Assembly: GCF_032598905.1 (NCBI RefSeq)
Contig: NZ_CP122458.1
Location: 1,674,001 to 1,738,000 of the forward strand
Source of the DNA: Streptomyces sp. 11x1
Lineage (GTDB): Bacteria; Actinomycetota; Actinomycetes; Streptomycetales; Streptomycetaceae
Direction: 5' to 3'
DNA length: 64,000 bases
Below are positions 47,281 through 54,920 of this stretch, in pieces. The number at the start of each line of letters is the position of its first letter. Within the stretch, counting starts at the first letter, position 1. The notes under the pieces are model-generated. The model ran no database searches and was not told the origin of the DNA. It saw only the letters and a list, made by a program, of their open reading frames with translations. A program made the position numbers and the translations under genes.

Positions 47281-49107
47281 ATGTCCGTGGCCGAGTCCGC
47301 GACGTATCCGGAGTTTCAGCTGCGTCTACCCAATGGCGACGGCATCGGCCGGGCACGCGGTGCGCTGCTGGACGAGACGGGAACGAACGGAAGCCGGAGG
47401 TTCCTGATCCGGGCCGGCTCTCCGGCCCGGGATCATGTGATGCCGTCACTCGCCACCCACTTCAAGGCCCCGTTCAAGCACCGGGAGGACCTGAGGGCCC
47501 GGGGTGTACTCGTGCCCTCGACCCGGTGGCCCGGCTGGTTGGAGCTGACCGAGGACGTGGTCGTCGGTTCGCCGTCGTTCGCCGCCGTCCTCCTGGTCGG
47601 CGCCCCGCGCAACGGGTGGAAGGAATGGCGGACGGAGGACGGCGCGCCGTTGTCCGACTTCATGGCGGCGGTGTGGCACGGCCCGAACCGTCCCTGGCTG
47701 GTACGCGGGTCGAACGTGACCGGACTGGACCTGGTCCAGAGGATGTGGCTCCCTGAAGGCCGCGTCACGCTGGCCGCCTCCCGCCTTCGGCAGGGAGTCG
47801 GGCAAGGCGTCAGCAAGGACGAGCTGCGGACCCTGGTCCAGGAGGACTACGAGTCCACCGCCACCTACAGCCAGAAGCAGCAGCTCGTCGAGGACCTGCA
47901 CGCCTTCCTCTCCCGCATGAAACCCGGAGACACCGTGTGCACCATCTCCGGCGGCCGGCTGTACGCGGGGGAGATCGCGGGCGAGGCGGAACAGATCGCG
48001 TCGGACGACGGACGAACCAACCTGCGGCGACCGGTCGAGTGGGAGACGACCGGGTACCCGTACGACAACCTGCCGGAAGAGCTTCAGCAGAAGCTGTCCG
48101 TCCAGCACGATGTCGTCGACCTCACCTCCGTACAGGCACATATCGAAGGACTGGGCCGGTCCGACCAGGAGCTGGTCGAGGAGGCGGAAGCCATAGAGCG
48201 GGACCCCAGCGTGGAGATTCCCGCGCTCACCGCCCGCCGCGAGCTGGAGCTGCCCGAGCCGACGGACGAACTGACCGACGAACTCCTCGTGCACGACACC
48301 GAGTGGCTGCGCGAGGTGCGAGACCTGCTGTGGGACGAGCGGCAGTTGGTGCTGTACGGGCCGCCGGGCACCGGCAAGACGTACCTGGCGCTGAAGCTCG
48401 CCGAGTTCCTCGGCAGCGGGCCCGAGCAGGTCAAGCTCGTGCAGTTCCACCCGTCGTACGCCTACGAGGACTTCTTCGAGGGCTTCCGGCCCCAGGAGGA
48501 CCCGCAGACCAGAGAGGTCGCCTTCCGGCTCACCGCGGGCCCGCTGCGCGAACTCGCCGACCTCGCCTCCCGTGAGGGCAACCGGCACATCCCGCACTTC
48601 CTGATCATCGACGAGATCAACCGGGCCAACCTGGCGAAGGTCTTCGGCGAGCTGTACTTCCTGCTGGAGTACCGCAACAAGTCGGTACGGCTGACGTACT
48701 CCGGCGACGACTTCGCACTGCCGCCGAACCTGTTCGTGATCGGGACGATGAACACCGCCGACCGCTCGATCGCCCTCGTGGACGCGGCGATGCGTCGCCG
48801 GTTCGCGTTTGTGGAGCTGTCGCCGCGTACAGAGCCCACGAGCGGTCTGCTGCGCCGCTGGCTGGCCAAGGAGGGCAAGGACACCGAGCCGGCCGACCTG
48901 CTCGACGCACTCAACTCCCGTATCGGCGAAGCCGACTTCCGCATAGGGCCGTCGTACCTGATGAAGAAGGGCGTCTACCGGGAGGGCGGCCTGGAGCGGA
49001 CCTGGCGGACGAAGATCCTTCCACTGCTGGAGGAGCACCACTACGGGGAGGGTATGGACATCGAGAAGCGGTACGGGCTGACCGCGCTGCGGGAGTCACT
49101 CGGGTGA
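47281..49107 (+). CDS. DUF4357-McrB fusion AAA+ GTPase
   Basis: A 608-residue protein. Residues about 38-118 match DUF4357 (FLIRAGSPARDHVMPSL, VGSPSFAAVLLVGAPRNGWK), a small domain often fused to nucleases and restriction proteins. About 200-260 form a PUA-like reader (MKPGDTVCTISGGRLYAGEI). The McrB core follows: Walker A GPPGTGKT (360-367), FHPSYAYEDFFEGF, LIIDEIN (441-447), MNTADRS (490-496) and RRRFAF. The ATG at 47281 is chosen; GTG at 47278 and 47287 are alternatives. Its stop overlaps the mcrC-like start, giving a second, independent McrBC pair in the island. Confidence 0.88.
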   Translation: MSVAESATYPEFQLRLPNGDGIGRARGALLDETGTNGSRRFLIRAGSPARDHVMPSLATHFKAPFKHREDLRARGVLVPSTRWPGWLELTEDVVVGSPSFAAVLLVGAPRNGWKEWRTEDGAPLSDFMAAVWHGPNRPWLVRGSNVTGLDLVQRMWLPEGRVTLAASRLRQGVGQGVSKDELRTLVQEDYESTATYSQKQQLVEDLHAFLSRMKPGDTVCTISGGRLYAGEIAGEAEQIASDDGRTNLRRPVEWETTGYPYDNLPEELQQKLSVQHDVVDLTSVQAHIEGLGRSDQELVEEAEAIERDPSVEIPALTARRELELPEPTDELTDELLVHDTEWLREVRDLLWDERQLVLYGPPGTGKTYLALKLAEFLGSGPEQVKLVQFHPSYAYEDFFEGFRPQEDPQTREVAFRLTAGPLRELADLASREGNRHIPHFLIIDEINRANLAKVFGELYFLLEYRNKSVRLTYSGDDFALPPNLFVIGTMNTADRSIALVDAAMRRRFAFVELSPRTEPTSGLLRRWLAKEGKDTEPADLLDALNSRIGEADFRIGPSYLMKKGVYREGGLERTWRTKILPLLEEHHYGEGMDIEKRYGLTALRESLG

Positions 49108-50360
49108 GGTCGGCCGCGGAAACCGTGAACCCTGTCGAGCCCGTGGCGCCGGTAGAGCTGGTGGAGCACGCGCCGGCCGTCCGCCGCGCCCTTCCCGAGC
49201 CCGTCGGCCGCGCGCTCGCGGCCGCCGACATCGTGGAGGCGACCCCCGACCCGTACGCACCGGGGCACTGGTCACTGCGGGCGGGCAGCAAGGTAGGGGC
49301 GGTGGCCGTGACGGTACCGGGCGGCGGCGAGCCGGTCACCGTGCGTGTCACACCCAAGGTGCCCATCGGCCGCCTCTTCTTCCTGCTCGGCTACAGCCTT
49401 GATCCCAAGGGGAGTTGGCGGGACGGGGAGGTCGAGGTCGCCGAGCACCGTGATCTGGTGCCCGCGCTCGCCCACGCGGTGGAGCGGCAGGTGGACCGGG
49501 CGCTGCGGCAAGGGCTGCTGCAGGGGTACAAGGCGACGGAGGAGAGCGCTCTCGTCGTACGCGGACGGCTCCGGGAAGCCGAGCAGATACGGCGTCGCTT
49601 CGGGGCGGCACTTCCGGTGGAGGTGGCGTACGACGAGTTCACCACCGACATCGCGGAGAACCGCATCCTGCGTACGGCCGTCGAGCGTCTCCTCCGGCTG
49701 TCCGGTGTACCGCGCGACGTGCGCCGCAGGCTGTCGCACCAGCGCGCCCGCCTGGCCAACGTGACCGCGATCGTGCGCGGGCAGCCGATCCCCGACTGGC
49801 TCCCCACCCGCCTCAACGCCCGGTACCACCACGCCCTGCGCCTCGCCCGCGCGGTCCTGGACGGCACCTCCGCCGAGCACACGCCCGGTGGGCTGCGCAT
49901 CGACGGCTTCCTGTTCGACATGAACAAGCTCTTCGAGGACTTCGTGACGGTGGCCCTGCGGGAGGCCTTCCGAACCACCGGCTCGGGTCACACCGCCCGG
50001 TTCCAGGACCCGCACCACCTCGACAAGGCCGCCGCGATCCGGATGAAGCCGGACTTCGTGCTGTACGGGCCGGACGGCGGAACCCCGTGCGCCGTCGTCG
50101 ACGCCAAGTACAAGGCGGAGAAGCGGAGTGGCTACCCGGACGCCGACCTGTACCAGATGCTGGCGTACTGCACGGCTCTCGGCCTGCGCGAAGGACACCT
50201 GCTGTACGCGAAGGGCAACGCCGCGCACGCCGCCCATGAAGTGCGCCACGCGGGCATCCTCATCCACCAGCACGCCCTCGACCTGGACCAGGAACCGGCA
50301 GGGCTCCTCACGGACATCGAAAGGATCGCCCTCCGGCTGGTGAACACACCGCGCGTATGA
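49104..50360 (+). CDS. McrC-like nuclease subunit (second copy)
   Basis: A 418-residue McrC-family protein starting at GTG 49104 in a GTGA overlap. The N-terminal half includes VRVTPKVPIGRLFFLLGY. The C-terminal nuclease shows IRMKPDFVLYGPDGGTPCAV followed by VVDAKYKAEKR and LYQMLAYC, the complete PD...DAK...Q pattern. It differs clearly from the McrC at 42496 and pairs with the DUF4357-McrB just upstream. Confidence 0.88.
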   Translation: MRSAAETVNPVEPVAPVELVEHAPAVRRALPEPVGRALAAADIVEATPDPYAPGHWSLRAGSKVGAVAVTVPGGGEPVTVRVTPKVPIGRLFFLLGYSLDPKGSWRDGEVEVAEHRDLVPALAHAVERQVDRALRQGLLQGYKATEESALVVRGRLREAEQIRRRFGAALPVEVAYDEFTTDIAENRILRTAVERLLRLSGVPRDVRRRLSHQRARLANVTAIVRGQPIPDWLPTRLNARYHHALRLARAVLDGTSAEHTPGGLRIDGFLFDMNKLFEDFVTVALREAFRTTGSGHTARFQDPHHLDKAAAIRMKPDFVLYGPDGGTPCAVVDAKYKAEKRSGYPDADLYQMLAYCTALGLREGHLLYAKGNAAHAAHEVRHAGILIHQHALDLDQEPAGLLTDIERIALRLVNTPRV

Positions 50361-50400
50361 TCGACTGCGGAGTGTCCGTCCAGGGTGGGGAGTTCACCTC

Positions 50401-52536
50401 GTGCCGCAGCTCGCGTTCGCCAACAGCTTCTGGGAGAGCTACGACGTCCTGGAGAAGCCCGTCAGGGCCGGCGTGCGCAAGGCGATGCAGAAGTTCCAGC
50501 AGCTCACCGTGCCCGAACTGCATGCGGACAAGGGGCTGCACCTGGAGTCCGTGGAGAACGCCCGCGACCCGCGCATGCGGACGATCCGCATCAACGACTT
50601 CTGGCGGGGCGTGGTCCTCGCACCGAACGACGGCAGCGATGTGTTCCTGCTCGTCAACGTCGTCCGCCACGACGACGCGTACACGTGGGCGGCCAAGCGG
50701 CTGTACACGACGAACTCCGCGACACGGGCGCTCGAAGTCCGCAACGTCGTGGCCATCGAGCAGCTGACCCCGGCCCTGGAGAAGGCGGCGGTCGCCGCAC
50801 CCTCGCTGCTGTTCGCGAAGTACTCCGACACCGTGCTGCGTGAACTCGGCATCGACGACCAGGTCCTGAGGGCCGTGCGGACCATCGTCGACAAGCCGCA
50901 ACTGGAGGCGTTCGGCACACTGCTGCCCGAGGACCAGTTCGAGGTGCTCCAGTACCTCGCGGAGGGGTTCAGCGCGGAGGACGTGTACCGGGACGTGGTC
51001 GCCGTGCGGCGGCCGGTCGACGCGGGCCCCGACCCGGACGAGAGCCTGGCCATCGTCATCGCCAACACGTCGAGCCGGATCAGGCTCGTCACCGGCCCGG
51101 AGGAACTCGCCGACATCCTGGAGAAGCCGTTCGCGGCCTGGCGGGTCTTCCTGCACCCCTCGCAGCGCCGGGTCGCCTATCGGGTGTCGTACGGCGGGCC
51201 GGTCCAGGTCACGGGCGGCCCGGGCACCGGCAAGACGGTCGCGGCCCTGCACCGGGTCAAGCACCTTCTCACCCGCTCTCCCGGCACTCGCCTCCTGCTG
51301 ACCACGTACACGAACGCGCTGGCCTCCTCCCTGCGCGAGAACCTGTCCCTGCTCCTCGACGGCGACGAGTCGCTGCTCGGCCGAGTGGACGTGACCACGG
51401 TCAACGCCTACGCGCACGGCGTCGTGACCCGCCTCGACGGCAGATCCCCCTCCCCCATCGGTGACCGAGAGGAACGGCAGTTGTGGGAGCGCGTCGTCAA
51501 GAAGCTCGGACTGCCATGGACGGAGCAGTTCCTGGCTCAGGAGTACCGGCACGTCGTACTCGCCCAGGATCTGCGCACCCTGGACGCGTACAGGGCCGCC
51601 GTACGACGCGGTCGTGGCAGCGCGCTGTCGGCGGCCCGACGCGAACAGCTGTGGCCCGCCGTCGAGTTGTTCGAGGAGCTGCTGCGTGTCCAGAAGGCCA
51701 CCACGTATCTGAAGGTGTGTGCCCGTGCGGCCGATCTGCTCGCCGACTCGGCTCCCACGCACGACCACGTCGTGGTCGACGAGGCTCAGGACCTGCACCC
51801 CACCCAGTGGCGTGTCCTGCGTGGTGCGGTGGCGTCCGGCAGTGACGACCTGTTCATCACGGGCGACCCGCACCAACGGATCTACGACTCGAAGGTCTCG
51901 CTCGGTTCGCTGGGCATCTCGGTGACAGGACGCACCCATCGCCTGCGCATCAACTACCGCAGCACGGAGGAGATCCTCGCCTGGTCGACCGGCATCCTCA
52001 GCCCGGTGAACGTCGACGATCTGGGCGGCGCGGGCAGCGACAGCCTCGCCGGCTACCGCTCGCTGCTGCACGGCCGAAGGCCGCACGTGGACGGCTACGG
52101 ATCCGAACAGGCAGAGGTCGCCGCGCTCGTCGGGAGGATCGAGGAATGGATCGCCCAGGGCATCCGGCCCTCGGAGATCGGGGTGTGCGCCCGCTTCAAT
52201 GTGCTGCTCGACAAGGTCCACGACAAGCTGGCCGCGGCCGAGGTGCCCGTGGTCCGGGTCAGGGACAACCCGGGTCCGGGTGTGGACGGGGTACGGCTCG
52301 CCACCATGCACGCCATGAAGGGCCTGGAGTTCCGCTGTGTCGCCGTACTCGGGGCATCGGCGAGCGCGGTTCCGTTCGCGCGCGAGGTGACGCCCGCCTC
52401 CGTGGACGCGTTGCAGCACGACTCCGATCTGCTGCGGGAGCGGTGCCTGCTGTTCGTGGCGTGCACGCGAGCCCGCGAGGCGCTGTCGGTGTCATGGAGC
52501 GGGATCGCCAGTCCGTTCGTACCTCAGCCGAACTGA
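50401..52536 (+). CDS. RelE-like domain fused to a UvrD-type SF1 helicase
   Basis: A 711-residue protein from GTG 50401 (GGGGAG upstream), 40 nt after the McrC-like stop. Residues 1 to about 120 resemble a RelE/YoeB-type fold (FANSFWESYDVLEKPVRAGV to VNVVRHDDAYTWA). The helicase follows: Walker A GGPGTGKT (272-279), TTYTNALASSL (motif Ia), VVDEAQDLHPTQW (457-469), TGDPHQRIYD, the LRINYRSTEEI stretch (motif IV), TMHAMKGLEFRCVAVLG (V) and VACTRAREAL (VI). All ATPase motifs are intact. It could be part of the upstream McrBC module as an accessory motor, or a stand-alone defence gene; the RelE-like part may bind rather than cut RNA. Confidence 0.82.
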   Translation: MPQLAFANSFWESYDVLEKPVRAGVRKAMQKFQQLTVPELHADKGLHLESVENARDPRMRTIRINDFWRGVVLAPNDGSDVFLLVNVVRHDDAYTWAAKRLYTTNSATRALEVRNVVAIEQLTPALEKAAVAAPSLLFAKYSDTVLRELGIDDQVLRAVRTIVDKPQLEAFGTLLPEDQFEVLQYLAEGFSAEDVYRDVVAVRRPVDAGPDPDESLAIVIANTSSRIRLVTGPEELADILEKPFAAWRVFLHPSQRRVAYRVSYGGPVQVTGGPGTGKTVAALHRVKHLLTRSPGTRLLLTTYTNALASSLRENLSLLLDGDESLLGRVDVTTVNAYAHGVVTRLDGRSPSPIGDREERQLWERVVKKLGLPWTEQFLAQEYRHVVLAQDLRTLDAYRAAVRRGRGSALSAARREQLWPAVELFEELLRVQKATTYLKVCARAADLLADSAPTHDHVVVDEAQDLHPTQWRVLRGAVASGSDDLFITGDPHQRIYDSKVSLGSLGISVTGRTHRLRINYRSTEEILAWSTGILSPVNVDDLGGAGSDSLAGYRSLLHGRRPHVDGYGSEQAEVAALVGRIEEWIAQGIRPSEIGVCARFNVLLDKVHDKLAAAEVPVVRVRDNPGPGVDGVRLATMHAMKGLEFRCVAVLGASASAVPFAREVTPASVDALQHDSDLLRERCLLFVACTRAREALSVSWSGIASPFVPQPN

Positions 52537-52563
52537 CGTGACGCGCATGGCAGTGGTGGATCG

Positions 52564-54216
52564 TCAGTCCTCCGGTTTCAGCGCCCCGTTACCCAGCCCG
52601 TCCCGAGCCAGCAGCGCCGCTTCCCGGCTCAGTTCAGCCACCCTTCGGGCGCGTTCCTCGAATTCCTGGAGCACTCGGAAGGCCGCCCCGAACCGGCGTT
52701 GCTCGGCGATGTCCATCTGGGGAATGCGCGCCCCCTTCCCGTCGAGGCGAAAGGTGCCGCTGGCGCTCGTGGAGCGCCGGGTGTTCGCGGCGCTGCGCAG
52801 GAAGCCCTGGAGGTAGTCCGTGTCGAGCTGGTCGCTGACCGAGACCGGCTCGGGGTCGCCGTACTCGATGAGCCCGGCTCGGGCGAGGTCGGCGACACTG
52901 ACGGAGGGCCCGTCGACCGCACCCGGTCCGTCGCCCGCGGTGAGTACCGGCAGCAGTTCGGCCAGCAGTCTCACTTGCTCCGTCAACTCCTGCCGCAGAG
53001 CGACGTATTCCGCCGCGTAGTCACGATGGGACTCCGCCACATGGCGGCCGGGTGTGAGGTCCACCGTGTCGTCGAGCAGGTCGATCAAGGGGACGTCCGC
53101 CACCTGGCCGGAGGCCGGCTCCAGGGACGCGTCGGGTTCTGTCGCGGTCAGGTCTACCATGCGGACACTGGTCACGGCGTCACCGAGCGTGCGTGGCCGG
53201 CGCAGGTGCCACAGGTGCACGGGGAGGGCGTGCGAGGACGCGGTGCCGGGCGGGAGGGCGGTGACCTGGGTGAGGATGCCGCGCCGCACGAGTTCGGCCC
53301 GGATACGGCGGCCGGCCTTGCGGTAGGCGACCGAGGCGGGCATGACCATGAGGACTCGGCCGCCAGGGGCGGTGTGGGCGTACGCATGCTGGAGCCAGGC
53401 GAGTTCGCCTTCGGCACGCGACGGAGTGCCGAACTCCCACCGCGAGTCGAGGAGCAGCTCCTCGCGCCCCCAGTCGGTGTCACCGACCGGCGGATCGCAG
53501 ACGACGAGGTCGGCCTTGACGTCCGCCCAGAGGTCGTCACGCAGGGAATCACCGATCCCGATGTCGACGCCCTCGCGACCGGTGAGATCCGCGCGGAGCT
53601 GCGCGAAGCGCGCGCTGCGGATGTCGGACTCCTGCCCGTACCGCAGGGGCCCTCGCTCCGGCCCCACGGCCAGCAGCAGCGTGCCGATGCCGCAGGCCGG
53701 GTCGAAAAGGGTCGCGTCACCCGCCACCTCACCGGCGAAGCGACGCACCGCACGGACCACGCGGGGGGAGGTGACCTGGTCCGAACCGGCCCGGCGCACG
53801 GAGTCGGTGAAGCGCTCCGCGAGAGCGTCCACCACCTCGGCCGTGGAACCACTGCCGATCAGGTCTCGAGCAAGCCGGACGGCGTCCTCCGGCAGATCCT
53901 TCGGGCGCGCTTCCCCGGCGATCAGCCGTGCGACATCGACGAGCCCGCCGATCATCTCCTCGCCGTAAGCCCCGCGCAGCAGCTGCCACAGCCGGACCTC
54001 GATCGAGACGTCCTGCACCTTGCGCTGCTTGTCCAGCCACGCCTGCACCTCGGTCAGGTCGAAGAGCGGGCTGTTCACCCCGCCACCGGCGGGCGCGGGA
54101 AAGTCGCTGTACCGCCGTCTCCAATTGGAGACGGCGGCGCGAGTGACGCCTGCGAGCCGGGCGATCTCGGCGCCGGTGACCAACGCATTCGTCGATGCCG
54201 GGGAGGTATCTGCCAT
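52564..54216 (-). CDS. HTH-N6-adenine DNA methylase-like protein with altered catalytic motif
   Basis: A 550-residue protein from ATG 54216. Residues 11-40 form a helix-turn-helix (VTGAEIARLAGVTRAAVSNW). Residues 80-330 match HsdM-type N6 methylases, with motif I FDPACGIGTLL (171-181). Motif IV is DPPVGD (241-246) instead of [ND]PP[YFW], losing the base-stacking aromatic. The C-terminal 180 residues resemble a type I specificity/coiled segment (RFGAAFRVLQEFEERARRVA). On the minus strand, TTGATG-18-TACGGT ends 7 nt before the ATG, so the mRNA may be leaderless. The palindrome shared with the DISARM-like promoter lies about 50 nt upstream. It may modify host DNA for the island or act as a regulator. 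Confidence 0.82.
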   Translation of the reverse strand: MADTSPASTNALVTGAEIARLAGVTRAAVSNWRRRYSDFPAPAGGGVNSPLFDLTEVQAWLDKQRKVQDVSIEVRLWQLLRGAYGEEMIGGLVDVARLIAGEARPKDLPEDAVRLARDLIGSGSTAEVVDALAERFTDSVRRAGSDQVTSPRVVRAVRRFAGEVAGDATLFDPACGIGTLLLAVGPERGPLRYGQESDIRSARFAQLRADLTGREGVDIGIGDSLRDDLWADVKADLVVCDPPVGDTDWGREELLLDSRWEFGTPSRAEGELAWLQHAYAHTAPGGRVLMVMPASVAYRKAGRRIRAELVRRGILTQVTALPPGTASSHALPVHLWHLRRPRTLGDAVTSVRMVDLTATEPDASLEPASGQVADVPLIDLLDDTVDLTPGRHVAESHRDYAAEYVALRQELTEQVRLLAELLPVLTAGDGPGAVDGPSVSVADLARAGLIEYGDPEPVSVSDQLDTDYLQGFLRSAANTRRSTSASGTFRLDGKGARIPQMDIAEQRRFGAAFRVLQEFEERARRVAELSREAALLARDGLGNGALKPED

Positions 54217-54264
54217 ACCCGCCACCGTACACAGCGATCTCGACGGCCATCAACGACCAAGTTC

Positions 54265-54279
54265 GTTGACGCCGTCAAC
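54265..54279. promoter_or_regulatory. Palindromic operator GTTGACGCCGTCAAC (copy 2)
   Basis: Same 7-bp arms as the site at 28544-28558, differing only at the central base. It partly overlaps a second inverted repeat CAACGA...TCGTTG (54251-54268). Located just upstream of the methylase promoter. Confidence 0.7.
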
Positions 54280-54410
54280 AAATCCCCCCAAGGGCAGGGC
54301 ATACTCGCTGTGAATACGTACTCACTCCTCGAACAGCCCCGGACGCCTCTCCCCGCCCTCTCCCTCTGCGCTGGTGGCACGCTCGCGCCGGGAACCGCTG
54401 CGCGGCAGTT

Positions 54411-54696
54411 CATCAAGGAGGCGGGTGACGTCGACACGGCATCCGCGCTCCTGACCTTCGACGACGGCACCCATAGGCGTCATCCCTCCGGCGTCCCGCA
54501 CACCTTCTTCACGGACCGCTTCGCCGGTGCCTACCGCGCCGAACTCACCGCGTTCACCGAGGTCGTCGCCGGCACCCGTACCTCGCCCTGCACGGTCGCG
54601 GACGCCCTGGAGGCCGGCTGGATCGCCGAGGCGGCGACCCTGTCCGTGGCCGAGCGCCGCCCGGTACGGCTGGAGGAGGTACGCAAGGAGGCCTGA
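54411..54696 (+). pseudogene. Decayed 3' copy of the Gfo/Idh/MocA gene
   Basis: Reads FIKEAGDVDTASALLTFDDG then, after an extra base and a deletion of about 126 nt relative to the intact gene at 17656, SGVPHTFFTDRFAGAYRAEL to a natural stop EEVRKEA. The N-terminal Rossmann domain and catalytic site are absent. Bases 54513-54644 are identical to 18480-18611. It marks the right border of the defence island in direct orientation to the intact copy. The following 54697-54920 is C-rich and shows no gene. Confidence 0.9.
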
Positions 54697-54920
54697 ACAG
54701 CACCGGGGCGCCCGGCACGCCCCCCACCCGGCCCCGGGCATCCCCGGCGTCCGCACCGCCACCGCCCCGGCACCCCACCGCCCCCGCCTCCCGGCGACCC
54801 CGACCGCACCGGTCGGAGCGCCGGAGTGCGGGGGCGGATCTACGCTGGAAGGCGGCCGCTGGAAAGCAGCCGCTGGAATCCAGCCCTGGCGGGACGGCTG
54901 TCCGGACGGAGGCGTGTTGC

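Noticed and set aside
50308..52419. A 703-codon antisense frame opposite the RelE-UvrD helicase
   Set aside because: No ribosome site or recognisable domain; the sense strand is conserved helicase sequence.
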